From positions 1-64,000 of the forward strand of contig JALEOU010000044.1 in assembly GCA_022766945.1 (NCBI GenBank): a DNA stretch of 64,000 nt. The letters run 5' to 3'. The position numbers were made by a program, and so were the translations under genes. The notes beneath the pieces are model-generated. The model was not told where the DNA came from and searched no databases. It saw nothing but the letters and a program-made list of their open reading frames with translations. Position 1 is the first letter of the stretch; the number at the start of each line of letters is the position of its first letter. This DNA comes from Fusicatenibacter sp. (GTDB lineage: Bacteria; Bacillota; Clostridia; Lachnospirales; Lachnospiraceae). Below, one piece after another: positions 27,194 to 36,803 of this stretch.

Positions 27194-28489
27194 TTATCTC
27201 CTCACCATTTTCAGATAATCCTCTAGGCAGGTCAGAGTATCAGTAAGGATTTGATCCGTATGTGCATCAGATAAAAAGATCGCTTCAAACTGGGAAGAAG
27301 CCAGATGATATCCGTGTTCAAGCATCCATGCAAAGTATTTTGCAAATGCCGCTGTATCCGATTTCTTTGCCTGCGCATAATTCCGTACCGGCCCTTCCTG
27401 GAAGAAAACACAGCCAAGCGAATCAAGATAATTTACTGTGCAGGGAACTTCATACTGTTCAAAAATTTTTTTCATCCCTCCAAAGAGTTTCTCACCTTTT
27501 TCTGCTAATCCGGTGTAGATTTCGGGATGGTCTTTTAAAATAGTAAGCTGTGTAATACCGGCAGCCATCGCAACCGGATTGCCGCTTAAGGTTCCTGCCT
27601 GATATACCGGACCTACCGGGGAGACCATTTCCATTACTTCTTTTCTTCCTCCATATGCGCCTACCGGCATACCGCCTCCGATAATTTTTCCATATGTGGT
27701 CAGATCAGGGCACACCTGAAACTTACCGGCCGCTCCGGTAAAACCACCCAACCGAAAACCAGTAATTACTTCATCAAAGATCAACAGTGCACCATGACGA
27801 TCACAGAGTGCACGAAGTCCGGAAAGGAATCCATCCTCCGGAAGAACAACACCCATATTGGCCGCCAGAGGCTCCACAACAATGGCAGCTACCTGCTCCG
27901 GATTGGCATCCAATAGCTGTTCGACACTGGAAAGATCATTGTAAATTGCTGTCAGTGTATCCATCGTACATCCCGCTGGTACACCGGCGCTGTCTGGAAT
28001 ACCCGCTGTCATAACTCCGGATCCCGCCTTGACCAGCATACAGTCAGAATGCCCGTGGTAACATCCTTCAAATTTGATAATTTTACTTCTTCCGGTAAAA
28101 CCTCTCGCAGCGCGCACTGCACTCATCACTGCTTCCGTACCGGAATTTACCATGCGGATCATCTCAATCGACGGAACGGATTCACAGATCAGTTTTGCCA
28201 TTTCCACTTCAATCTTTGTATCGGCACCAAAACTAAGTCCATTTGCACAGGCACGTACGACTGCTTCCTGTACCTCAGGATGATTATGCCCAAGAATCAT
28301 AGGCCCCCAGGACCCGATATAATCTATATACTGGTTTCCGTCTTCATCGAAAACGTAAGGACCTGCTGCTTCGTGAATGAATCGCGGTGTCATTCCCACT
28401 GCTTTATAAGCACGGACAGGCGAATTCACACCACCCGGTATATATTCAACGGCCTCCTGAAACAATTCTTCCGATTTCTTTGCTTTCAT
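27194..28489 (-). CDS. hemL: glutamate-1-semialdehyde 2,1-aminomutase
   Basis: PLP enzyme that makes 5-aminolevulinate from glutamate-1-semialdehyde. The 431 residues show the class III aminotransferase layout with PGGVNSPVRAYKAVG at the start, GTEAVMSAVRAARG, LIFDEVITGFRLG, and the PLP-lysine in TTYGKIIGGGMPVGAYGG. It works directly after HemA, which is at the head of the same operon, and sits six bases after the hemC/cobA/hemD fusion. Confidence 0.96.
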   Translation of the reverse strand: MKAKKSEELFQEAVEYIPGGVNSPVRAYKAVGMTPRFIHEAAGPYVFDEDGNQYIDYIGSWGPMILGHNHPEVQEAVVRACANGLSFGADTKIEVEMAKLICESVPSIEMIRMVNSGTEAVMSAVRAARGFTGRSKIIKFEGCYHGHSDCMLVKAGSGVMTAGIPDSAGVPAGCTMDTLTAIYNDLSSVEQLLDANPEQVAAIVVEPLAANMGVVLPEDGFLSGLRALCDRHGALLIFDEVITGFRLGGFTGAAGKFQVCPDLTTYGKIIGGGMPVGAYGGRKEVMEMVSPVGPVYQAGTLSGNPVAMAAGITQLTILKDHPEIYTGLAEKGEKLFGGMKKIFEQYEVPCTVNYLDSLGCVFFQEGPVRNYAQAKKSDTAAFAKYFAWMLEHGYHLASSQFEAIFLSDAHTDQILTDTLTCLEDYLKMVRR

Positions 28490-28495
28490 TTTGCA

Positions 28496-30937
28496 TTACT
28501 CCTTTTCCTGCTGTTCCGTTTTTATCTGCACTGCAAGATCCGCCAGACTCTCCAGTGTAGCTTCCCTGGCGATATAGATCTTCATGCCGTATTCCGATGC
28601 TGCCTCTGCGGTCTTATGACCGATACATGCCGCTTTCAAATGTGACAGATCTGTCGTTCCAACTGCTTGTACAAAGCCACGAACCGTTGATGCGCTGGTA
28701 AATACAACAAGGTCAATTTCCTCTTCCCTGCAGAGTTTTTGTTCGATTCCGATTCCGGATGTTTCGTATGAGGTCTCGTAGATCGGCACATCATCGATTA
28801 CGATCCCCGGGACTTTTGCGAGTTCCTCCAGAATTTCTGTTCCGCCCATTGACGCTCTCGGAAGAAGAATGCGGTCACCTTCTTTCATTTTCCACGCTAA
28901 CGCTCTTCCAAGACTTTCACCGTCATATGTTTTCGGAACCAGATCCGGCAGAATTCCTCTGTTTTGCAGTTCCTTTTTCGTCCCTTCTCCAATCGCTGCG
29001 ATCAGACAGCCCGACAGACTTCTCAAATCTTTCTTTTCCTGAAGAAGTGCATCAAAGAATACCCGGACTCCATAGGGACTGGTAAATGCAATCCACTGAT
29101 ATCTGCAAATCTCTTTGATTGCTTCCTGTAAAGTGCAATTATCCGAAATCGGCTCTGTCACAATCGCTGGCAATTCCAGTACCTCCGCACCCATCCTACG
29201 TAAAAGATCTGACATTTTCCCGGAACGCTCCGCCGGACGTGTCACTACAATCTTGTATCCGGAAAGCGGCAGTTTCTCATACCATGCAAACTGGTCCGCA
29301 AGTGCACACACTTTCCCGACAACGATGATGGCAGGCGTCACTACTCCTATTTTCCTCACTTCTTCGGAAAGTGTTCCAATTTCCGCTACAATTCTCTTCT
29401 GTCTGGCAGTGGTACCTTTCTGTAATACTGCAGCCGGCATATGCGGATCCATTCCCGCGTCAAGAAGACCTTTCATGATGCCGTCCAGTGCAGTAATGCC
29501 CATCAGAAAAACGAGCGTTCCCTTTGTACGCACAAGCGCATCAAATGCAATCTGCAGCGGCTCCCCGTTTTTCTGATGGCCGGTAATAATATGTACCGAC
29601 GAACAATAATCTCTGTGGGTTACCGGAATTCCATTATAAGCGGGTACTGCAATCGGAGAGGTTACTCCAGGTATCACTTCGTATGGAACACCGTTTTCTG
29701 AGAGAAGCTCCAGTTCTTCACCGCCTCTTCCAAACAAGAAAGGATCCCCACCTTTTAGCCTTACAACCCGAAGCCCTTTTTTCGCTTCACCAAGGAGGCA
29801 AAGGTTAATCTCTTCCTGCGGCATCGTATGATGCCCTGCACGTTTTCCTACATCAATCATTCTGGCACTTTTGGGAATCATTGCGAGAATACTATCTCCC
29901 ACCAGACGATCATAGACAACCACCTGTGCTTCTTCCAGAACCCGCTTTCCTTTGATCGTCAACAAACCTGCATCTCCGGGTCCTGCTCCCACAAGGTATA
30001 CTTTTCCCATTTTTGCTGCCTGTGTTTCTTCGCTCTTCTCTGTCCCTACTTCTGATGGACTTTCTGTTTTCGAAAGAAAACGAAGCGCAAGCTTCTTTCC
30101 AAGCTGTTCCGCATCCTGGATATTTCCCTCTATTTCATCAATCCGAATCCCTTCTTCATCATCCAGATAGAAAAGTCCCCGGAGTTTCAGAATATTGCCA
30201 TCAATTTTGGCATGAGCCGCTACCGGTGAAGAACATCCTCCGTTTAACGTCCGAACAAAAGCACGTTCAGCAAGAGCCGCAGATCTGCTCATCTGGCAGT
30301 CAAATTCCTGTAGATATGAATAATCTCTTCCCTTTTTTCCCTGAACTGCAAGAATTCCCTGTCCTGCTGCGGGAATTACTTCCTCCGTTGAAAAATAACG
30401 GCTGATTCTTTTTTCATACCCCATTCTTTTCATTCCTGCCGCAGCCAATATCAATGCTCCGTACTGTCCTTCATCTAACTTTTTTAGACGTGTGACCAGA
30501 TTTCCGCGGACACTCTCAAAACGGGCATTTGGATAAAGTTTCTGCAGCTGCAGAATTCTCCGAAGGCTTGATGTTCCGATGGGTTTAGCAAAATCGATGG
30601 TATCCTGTCCTTTCGGAAGCACTAAAACATCTCTCTCATCCTCGCGTTTGGAATATGCTACCAGAGGCAGCTCTTCCGGAACTTCCATCGGGATATCCTT
30701 CAAACTATGTACAGACAAATCTGTTTTGTCCTCCAGCAATGCCCGGTCAAGCTCTTTCACAAACAAGCCTTTTCCACCAACATTTTCCAAAGGGCGATCA
30801 AGGATTTTGTCTCCTGTTGTTTTCATCGTTACGAGAGATACTTCTGCATCCGGTACATGACTCATCAGGTATTCCTGTACCATCTCAGACTGGATCACTG
30901 CCAGCCTGCTCTCACGGCTTCCAATCCGTATTTTCAT
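28496..30937 (-). CDS. hemC-cobA-hemD: fused porphobilinogen deaminase / uroporphyrinogen-III C-methyltransferase / uroporphyrinogen-III synthase
   Basis: An 813-residue protein carrying three consecutive enzymes. Residues 1 to about 290 are HemC (KIRIGSRESRLAV, HSLKDIP, and the dipyrromethane-cofactor cysteine C235 in LNGGCSSPVA). Residues about 311-555 are the SUMT/CobA methylase (VYLVGAGPGDAGLLTIKG, VVRLKGGDPFLFGRG, VIPGVTSPIAVPAYN), making precorrin-2. Residues about 565-813 are HemD (VVTRPAERSGKMSDLL, FTSPYGVRVFF, VFTSASTVRGF). The reading frame is open across both joins. A single protein thus converts porphobilinogen to precorrin-2 without releasing intermediates, diverting flux to corrin. 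It lies nine bases after hemA. Confidence 0.95.
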   Translation of the reverse strand: MKIRIGSRESRLAVIQSEMVQEYLMSHVPDAEVSLVTMKTTGDKILDRPLENVGGKGLFVKELDRALLEDKTDLSVHSLKDIPMEVPEELPLVAYSKREDERDVLVLPKGQDTIDFAKPIGTSSLRRILQLQKLYPNARFESVRGNLVTRLKKLDEGQYGALILAAAGMKRMGYEKRISRYFSTEEVIPAAGQGILAVQGKKGRDYSYLQEFDCQMSRSAALAERAFVRTLNGGCSSPVAAHAKIDGNILKLRGLFYLDDEEGIRIDEIEGNIQDAEQLGKKLALRFLSKTESPSEVGTEKSEETQAAKMGKVYLVGAGPGDAGLLTIKGKRVLEEAQVVVYDRLVGDSILAMIPKSARMIDVGKRAGHHTMPQEEINLCLLGEAKKGLRVVRLKGGDPFLFGRGGEELELLSENGVPYEVIPGVTSPIAVPAYNGIPVTHRDYCSSVHIITGHQKNGEPLQIAFDALVRTKGTLVFLMGITALDGIMKGLLDAGMDPHMPAAVLQKGTTARQKRIVAEIGTLSEEVRKIGVVTPAIIVVGKVCALADQFAWYEKLPLSGYKIVVTRPAERSGKMSDLLRRMGAEVLELPAIVTEPISDNCTLQEAIKEICRYQWIAFTSPYGVRVFFDALLQEKKDLRSLSGCLIAAIGEGTKKELQNRGILPDLVPKTYDGESLGRALAWKMKEGDRILLPRASMGGTEILEELAKVPGIVIDDVPIYETSYETSGIGIEQKLCREEEIDLVVFTSASTVRGFVQAVGTTDLSHLKAACIGHKTAEAASEYGMKIYIAREATLESLADLAVQIKTEQQEKE

Positions 30938-30946
30938 ACTTTAGCC

Positions 30947-32191
30947 TCACTCCTTTGCTTCCTTCTTCTTGTCATACAGCTGTTCCAGGCTGGATACGCA
31001 TTCCAGAAAATGATCCCGTTCCATGGAATCTTTCATATAAAACATCATCTTGTTCACAACTTTTCCCGCAGCTGTATCGATCTGACGTTTCAGAGTCTCC
31101 TGTTCTCCTTCCGATAATGGGAGTTTTCGAAGTATTCTGTGGATTCGAAGATTCAGATCCTCCACCGCGTCAGACTCGATTTCCTTCATACGAGGAACCA
31201 GATCCAACGCATTATACCATCGATAAAACTCCTCCATCTCTTCCGACAGAATCTGTTCTGCTTTTCTTAATGCGCTTTCATTTCCTTCCGCTCCATTCAG
31301 CCTAAAATCATCAATATCATATAAGGTAATCAACTCCAGTTCTCCGATGGATGGCTCAATATCACGCGGAACAGCCAAATCTATCAAATACATTGGGTGA
31401 GAAATCTCAAGGTTATCCAGCAATTCCTGTCGGATTGTACAATTTGGACTCGAAGTAGCACTGACTACAATATCACACTGCGGAAACAATTCCATCCGTT
31501 CTCCATAATGAATTCTTTTACATCCAGGCGGAATCGCAACTACCCCGCTTCGATACTGACGAACCGTCACAGTGACATCCGCACCTGCCCTTTTCAGTGT
31601 GATAGCAGCAAGTTTTCCCATTTCACCATTTCCGATTACCATACAGGTTTTCCCGTGCAGATCAACTCCATCATCTGCAAGCATGGCAATCGCACGATCC
31701 ATAGCAGTTGCATTTGCATGCGTAAATGTCACCTCTGTCTTAACTCGTTTTGCTGCTGTCACTGCGCCGCGAAAAAGCACCTCAAGTACATTGTCCGTAC
31801 AATAATTCTCTCTGGAAAGAGAAAGTGCATCTTTTACCTGAGAGATAATCTGATCCTCCGCCAATATCATCGATTTCAGTCCACAGGTGAGATGAAAAAG
31901 ATGCTCTACCGCCTCATGCTCCTCTCTTATAATAAAACAGTCTCTGTATTGCGCCGGATCCAGATTCTTTTGCGCGCAAAGCAGTGCGAGTAGATCCTCC
32001 CGCCACTCCTGATCCGTACTCACCCACAATTCCATACGGTTACAGGTAGACAAAAGAACACATCCCCTGATTCCTTCCAGGTTTTTGAATTGTCTCTCAG
32101 CCTCCGCAGCAGCTTTTTGCGTAAATGAAAATCTGGCACGCAGATCCACATCCGCAAGACTGTGATCTATTCCAATCATCCGGATACTCAT
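30947..32191 (-). CDS. hemA: glutamyl-tRNA reductase
   Basis: First enzyme of the C5 tetrapyrrole pathway; reduces glutamyl-tRNA to glutamate-1-semialdehyde. The 414 residues contain the catalytic cysteine in LLSTCNRMELW, the hinge GLKSMILAEDQIISQVK, the NADPH fold VIGNGEMGKLAA and a C-terminal dimerisation domain. The start at 32191 (MSIRMIGIDHS) is preceded by AAGGAG and matches the family; the ORF-track start, ten codons upstream, has no site. There is no fused precorrin-2 dehydrogenase domain. It heads the hem/cbi operon. Confidence 0.94.
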   Translation of the reverse strand: MSIRMIGIDHSLADVDLRARFSFTQKAAAEAERQFKNLEGIRGCVLLSTCNRMELWVSTDQEWREDLLALLCAQKNLDPAQYRDCFIIREEHEAVEHLFHLTCGLKSMILAEDQIISQVKDALSLSRENYCTDNVLEVLFRGAVTAAKRVKTEVTFTHANATAMDRAIAMLADDGVDLHGKTCMVIGNGEMGKLAAITLKRAGADVTVTVRQYRSGVVAIPPGCKRIHYGERMELFPQCDIVVSATSSPNCTIRQELLDNLEISHPMYLIDLAVPRDIEPSIGELELITLYDIDDFRLNGAEGNESALRKAEQILSEEMEEFYRWYNALDLVPRMKEIESDAVEDLNLRIHRILRKLPLSEGEQETLKRQIDTAAGKVVNKMMFYMKDSMERDHFLECVSSLEQLYDKKKEAKE

Positions 32192-32224
32192 CTTAACTAT
32201 GCTCCTTTTTCCATATTCCAACCT

Positions 32225-32253
32225 ATCATACCACAGAATGTCAGAATTCTGAA
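32225..32253 (-). promoter_or_regulatory. candidate promoter of the hem/cbi operon
   Basis: TTCAGA, 17 bases, then TATGAT with an extended TG motif on the minus strand, close to hemA. No cobalamin riboswitch lies between it and hemA. Confidence 0.45.
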
Positions 32254-32340
32254 CAGTTTTTCATAAAAATATTTGAGCTGATTTACAGTTATTAAATCTT
32301 CCGGACTTTTTAATTACATGCATGTCAATTCATAAATAAG

Positions 32341-32372
32341 ATGCCACACTCTGCATACAAGAGTGTGGCATC
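32341..32372 (-). terminator. hairpin after the MutS-like gene
   Basis: ATGCCACACTC and GAGTGTGGCAT form a perfect 11-bp stem just past the stop codon. The following U-tract is weak (CTTATTTATG). Confidence 0.6.
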
Positions 32373-32386
32373 CCACGTAAAACTTT

Positions 32387-34087
32387 TCATTCATTCAGTT
32401 GTTCCCAGATCCCGTTTTCTTCAAATCTGGCTGCCGCTTTTTTTGCTCCTTCTACAATTTCTCTTTCGTATCCCATGACAGAAAGCAGTGCGATTGCATT
32501 TCTTCCCACTGCTCTGCCTTCTTTCAAAAGATAGTCGAACTCCACATCCTGATCCGTTACCTTTTCTTCAAAATGGTAATTTGTGTACAGTTCTTCCAGA
32601 ATATAGGTCAGCTCAATATCATGCGTGGCCGCGAAACAGAGTACCTGTGGTTTGCGAAGGCTGAAAAGTACCTGTGAGGATGCAGCGATTCGTTCTACGG
32701 TATTGGTACCGCGGAAGACTTCATCGATTACACAAAGCAGCGGTTCTTTTTTCCTGCTTTGATCAAGGATTCTTTTCACTGATCGTATTTCCACAATGTA
32801 GTAACTTTCTCCATTTTCAATATCATCGCGAAGAGCCATAGATGTCATTACCCTGCACATCACGCTTTGGTAAGAATGGGACAGACTGGTATCAATGGAT
32901 TGCGCAAGAATCGCGTTTAATGCCACACTCTTCAAAAAGGTCGATTTTCCAGAAGCATTGGAACCGGTAATCAGGATTCCTCTTTTCGCACAGATACTGT
33001 TCGCTACAGGTTCCATAAGCAGCGGATGATACAGATCCTCCAGATCCATCACAAATTCTTCTATTCTGCCATTTGAAACATATTCCGGTATGCAATAAAA
33101 AGGAAGAGATTTTCGATACGAGGCAACGGATATGGCAAAATCAAGCACTCCGATATCGCTGATCATCTGCGTTAAAGTATTGCTGTTCTGCTTCAGATCC
33201 CGGATCACAGAATAAAAGGAAATAAAATCGAAAAGGAAAAATGTATTAAAGTAAGAAGAAAGCATACTGGCAAGATCCCCATCCATTCCTCTTGTATGAA
33301 TCAAAGTAATGCATTTTTTCCTGATTCCGCGCATTTTTCTACTTTCTACTTGAAGACGCAAAAGATAATCAGATAGTTCCGGTATTTCCATTTTTCCAAG
33401 TTTCCCGGCTGTCCGCAAAATCCTCAGAACACACATAAGACTCTTCAAACAGGCATCAATCCTGCCGGATTCCCTGCTGTGCACAATCACATTGATCGTC
33501 AGAAAGCTTATAAACACCATCATTCCAATAGCAGGCCAGACAAAAAGAAATGCAATTCCAACAAGCGCGGATGCAGACAGAAAAAAGTATTTCTTTCTGC
33601 TTCTTTTCGGAACATTTCGAATCGCATCGATATAATCAGAGATCGAATAGCCATAAATTCTTCCAATCCCATCCAGTGCTTCCTGTACCAAAACACGTTC
33701 TTTTTCATGACAGTCAAAATAGGAGATCAGGCGTTCTCGTTCGTTTAATACGGTTTCGTCAAGCTCTGGCATTCGGAGAGCACAATAGAGGTATTCATCT
33801 CCACACGCTGACATACTGTGGTTTATTTTTTGATAAACCAGATCCATATTCAAATCATTCCATGTAATGTCATCTATACTCAGGCTTTCCCCATATTTTC
33901 GTCTCGCATAATCCGCCATACAGGCAAGCTCTTCTGCCTGATACTCCCTGTGGGGTATCGTACCCCACAGGTCAACGATTCGTTTGCGACGACGCTTCTT
34001 TTGACTGTGGTTTTCTCTTATCATCAGAACCATAGCTGCTGCGATCAGAACCGCAACTGGCAGTATTTCCTGATATCCTGTATCCAT
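32387..34087 (-). CDS. membrane-anchored MutS-like ATPase
   Basis: A 566-residue protein with an N-terminal membrane segment (about 8-23) followed by a basic patch (KKRRRKR). A second hydrophobic pair lies at about 167-203, then a helical MutS core-like lever region, and a MutS-family ABC ATPase at the C-terminus. Visible ATPase motifs are Walker A ITGSNASGKST (374-383), a Q/ST-rich loop, Walker B LLCVIDEVFRGT with the signature TNTVERIAAS, and the switch His in AATHD. No mismatch-recognition domain, clamp or Smr nuclease domain is seen. Its role is unknown. GGAG precedes the start, and an extended -10 promoter lies at about 34149. Confidence 0.82.
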   Translation of the reverse strand: MDTGYQEILPVAVLIAAAMVLMIRENHSQKKRRRKRIVDLWGTIPHREYQAEELACMADYARRKYGESLSIDDITWNDLNMDLVYQKINHSMSACGDEYLYCALRMPELDETVLNERERLISYFDCHEKERVLVQEALDGIGRIYGYSISDYIDAIRNVPKRSRKKYFFLSASALVGIAFLFVWPAIGMMVFISFLTINVIVHSRESGRIDACLKSLMCVLRILRTAGKLGKMEIPELSDYLLRLQVESRKMRGIRKKCITLIHTRGMDGDLASMLSSYFNTFFLFDFISFYSVIRDLKQNSNTLTQMISDIGVLDFAISVASYRKSLPFYCIPEYVSNGRIEEFVMDLEDLYHPLLMEPVANSICAKRGILITGSNASGKSTFLKSVALNAILAQSIDTSLSHSYQSVMCRVMTSMALRDDIENGESYYIVEIRSVKRILDQSRKKEPLLCVIDEVFRGTNTVERIAASSQVLFSLRKPQVLCFAATHDIELTYILEELYTNYHFEEKVTDQDVEFDYLLKEGRAVGRNAIALLSVMGYEREIVEGAKKAAARFEENGIWEQLNE

Positions 34088-34148
34088 ATTCTGTACTCCT
34101 TTTGGATCTTTCCTGCTGTATTATTTCTCGCAGGGAGTCGATGGATGT

Positions 34149-34160
34149 ATTATAGCACAC
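34149..34160 (-). promoter_or_regulatory. extended -10 promoter for the MutS-like gene
   Basis: TGTGCTATAAT on the minus strand is an extended -10 (TGn-TATAAT) with no clear -35. It sits about 65 bases before the MutS-like start, in the gap after the surface-protein gene. Confidence 0.45.
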
Positions 34161-34168
34161 ATGGTATC

Positions 34169-36802
34169 TTAACTGCTACCTGAATTATCCGAAACAGGGA
34201 TTTCATTAATCACAATATCATTGTGAGAATAATCGTCATACCGATACCTGTGGTTTTCAAACAGAACTCTGGTCCCTTTCGCGTTTATGCTTAAATCCGC
34301 TGTGACAAGAAATATGTCTTCTGCATTTTTTCCATATTCCGGTACTTCCATGTTTTGTATGCTTACATTCTCCGTTCCTGTCACGCTGATGACACCGTAT
34401 CGGTTAACATTCCATTCTGATATTTCATAAGAAGTTCCAAATGGAATTCCCTGGAGTGTTTTTTCCATTATCACGGAACCATCTTTTTCTGTATGGCTAT
34501 TTACATATTGCGCGTCAAACAGAAAAACCATTTGATATTCATGATCATTCCCCCAGAGGTCCTTACCTTTAACCGTCAAAATAAATGTGGGATTGCCATG
34601 CGACCAGACAATTTCGTCTGTCATGATTTTCTTGGCCAGTGTAATCTCCGCCAAAGGAGGATCTTCCATGCAGATGCTCTGTAACTCACCCGTTTCCAGA
34701 ACTTCGAATTTCATCGGTTCTGCTTTCATATAACCCTCCGGAGCACTGATCTCTTCCAGCAGATATCTTCCGGCAGCAATATGGTTGAAACGCAACGGTT
34801 CCTCATCGCTGATCCATTCGCAAATCAGATTGCCGTCCTCATCTGTCAGACGGAGCTGTGCGCCGGATAACAGCTTTTGAGAAACGCTGTTCTTTTTTGA
34901 GATTGCGAGCTTTATAAAATCATTTTCCACCTCAATGACTCCGTCTGTTGCTTCCGCACACACTCCATATTGATCAACAGTAAATTGTCTGACCGTTGTA
35001 TCGGTCACATAACCGGATGGCGCCTGAATTTCCTTGTAGCAATAAGTTCCCGTTGCCAGGCCAGTGAGTACGGCTCTTCCATCGGATCCCGTAACAATAC
35101 GAATCTGTTCTTCCGGATATTCCTGATTCCAGTACAAAAACACAGCACCGGAAAGACTCAGAGTTGCTTCTTCACCTTCTGCCTTTTTTCCTGTCTTATG
35201 GATGATAATCTGATTTTTCTGATCCTCAAAAGAAACCTCTTTTGTCACAAGCAGGGTATCTGCATCTTTCCACGAAAGTGTCACTTCTTTTCTCTCGTCA
35301 TTCAAAAGATAACCGTTGGATGGCCGTATCTCCTGGACCATATACGTTCCATAATCCAGTTCCGATGAAACCGCCACACCATTTTGGGTGGTGATTGTGT
35401 CTGCAACATCACCTTTCTTATAGATTTGCTGTCCGTCCGGAGTGCTGATATCCTCGCCTGCAATTATCTGAAAGACAGTTCCTGAAAGAGGTTCCTTCGT
35501 ATCTGCATCCGTCTTTTTTACCGTGATCTTGCCCTTTCCGCGCTGATTTGTTACCCGGAAAAGGATCGTTTCGGTTCCTGGCTCATCAACAACAAATTCC
35601 TGTGTCCAGTTTCCCACATACCCTGTCGGAACTTCCTCTTCGACTTTAAATTTTCCCTGATTCTGTTCTGTATATTCCAGATTATATCTGCAATATCTCC
35701 CAGTCTCTTCTTCCCAGTCCAGAAAACCAGCAAAATCCCAGGCAGAACCGTTCCACTCATAAAGCTCAAACTTAACATTTCGAAGGAGCAGACCGCTTTT
35801 GGCATCTGTCTTTTCGATGATCAGGTCTGCCTTTTTCGTAAACTGGCACATAATCTCAGAAGTATAACCAAACTCACAGGTCATCCACGCCAGGACGTCT
35901 CCGCCTTTTGTGTCATAAATTCCTTTCCATCTTTTCATCTCATTATCATTTTCCCAATTATTATAGTCGATCCGATGATAATAGATGCCTTCCGGGTTTT
36001 TATCGCCGTTGACAAATGTGAGGGTCTGGCTTTCTCCTTTGTATGTATAAGTAACCCAGCCATTGGGATTCTTCGGTGAAGTTTCGCTTCCGTCTGACCA
36101 GATAATTCCGGTTTTCTCCTCATATCCCATTCTTGCCATGGCAGCCTGATTGAAATAGATATTTTCAATCTGATCATGAACCTGAAATCCCTGATAAAAA
36201 TCCAGATCCGAAAGCGTAAAATGGCCTTCCAACGATACGGGCTGCATACGATCATCAAAATAGGAAAAGCGTACGGTAACAGACAAAAGACCCTTGATAT
36301 CAATAACCGGTTTATTGTCATCCACAGAGACAATCACACTGGTGTAAGAATCATCGGGAAGGTTCTGATGTTTCTCCCAGTCCAGAAGCGTAATCCGAAG
36401 ATTGATCTGTTTTCCCTGATAAACCCCTACATTCGTATAGTCAACATACATCTTCCCTTTACGTTCATCAGCCGCAATAAAAGAACGGGTGTTACTCCAC
36501 GCTGTGATATCCGCCTGCTTCCACCAGGTGGATATAATCTGCGCCTCCTGTTGTCCGTATACACAAAAATCATTATCCCAGTTCTCGGAAAAACATATTT
36601 CTGTCTGACTCGTAATAATCGGACTAAACTGGTAATACCCGTCGATCATATCTGTTTCCGAAACAAGAATCCCATTTGACATACTATCCAGAGAATCATA
36701 GTTTGCAGCTGCAACTACAGCCTGCGCGAAAAGCAGACGGATCAGGATAAGAATGATTGCCAGGGGAACTATTTTCCAAAGCCTTTTCAAAAAATCTGTC
36801 AT
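34169..36802 (-). CDS. large secreted surface protein with Cna_B/SpaA-type repeats
   Basis: An 877-residue exported protein. A hydrophobic signal segment (about residues 10-32) is followed by an N-terminal globular region (to about 345) of unknown fold. At least four Cna_B/prealbumin-like repeats follow, beginning LIIEKTDAKSG, ITVKKTDADTKEPLSG, IIIHKTGKK and LAISKKNSVSQKLLSG. The repeats have the E-motif pattern YMVQEI, YCYKEI, YLLEEIS expected of isopeptide-bonded pilin domains. The C-terminus ends SDNSGSS with neither LPXTG nor a membrane tail. The start is at 36802 after GGAGG; the ORF-track start 21 codons earlier lies in the upstream gene. It is the last gene of the TasA-like operon. Confidence 0.82.
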   Translation of the reverse strand: MTDFLKRLWKIVPLAIILILIRLLFAQAVVAAANYDSLDSMSNGILVSETDMIDGYYQFSPIITSQTEICFSENWDNDFCVYGQQEAQIISTWWKQADITAWSNTRSFIAADERKGKMYVDYTNVGVYQGKQINLRITLLDWEKHQNLPDDSYTSVIVSVDDNKPVIDIKGLLSVTVRFSYFDDRMQPVSLEGHFTLSDLDFYQGFQVHDQIENIYFNQAAMARMGYEEKTGIIWSDGSETSPKNPNGWVTYTYKGESQTLTFVNGDKNPEGIYYHRIDYNNWENDNEMKRWKGIYDTKGGDVLAWMTCEFGYTSEIMCQFTKKADLIIEKTDAKSGLLLRNVKFELYEWNGSAWDFAGFLDWEEETGRYCRYNLEYTEQNQGKFKVEEEVPTGYVGNWTQEFVVDEPGTETILFRVTNQRGKGKITVKKTDADTKEPLSGTVFQIIAGEDISTPDGQQIYKKGDVADTITTQNGVAVSSELDYGTYMVQEIRPSNGYLLNDERKEVTLSWKDADTLLVTKEVSFEDQKNQIIIHKTGKKAEGEEATLSLSGAVFLYWNQEYPEEQIRIVTGSDGRAVLTGLATGTYCYKEIQAPSGYVTDTTVRQFTVDQYGVCAEATDGVIEVENDFIKLAISKKNSVSQKLLSGAQLRLTDEDGNLICEWISDEEPLRFNHIAAGRYLLEEISAPEGYMKAEPMKFEVLETGELQSICMEDPPLAEITLAKKIMTDEIVWSHGNPTFILTVKGKDLWGNDHEYQMVFLFDAQYVNSHTEKDGSVIMEKTLQGIPFGTSYEISEWNVNRYGVISVTGTENVSIQNMEVPEYGKNAEDIFLVTADLSINAKGTRVLFENHRYRYDDYSHNDIVINEIPVSDNSGSS

Positions 36803-36803
36803 C

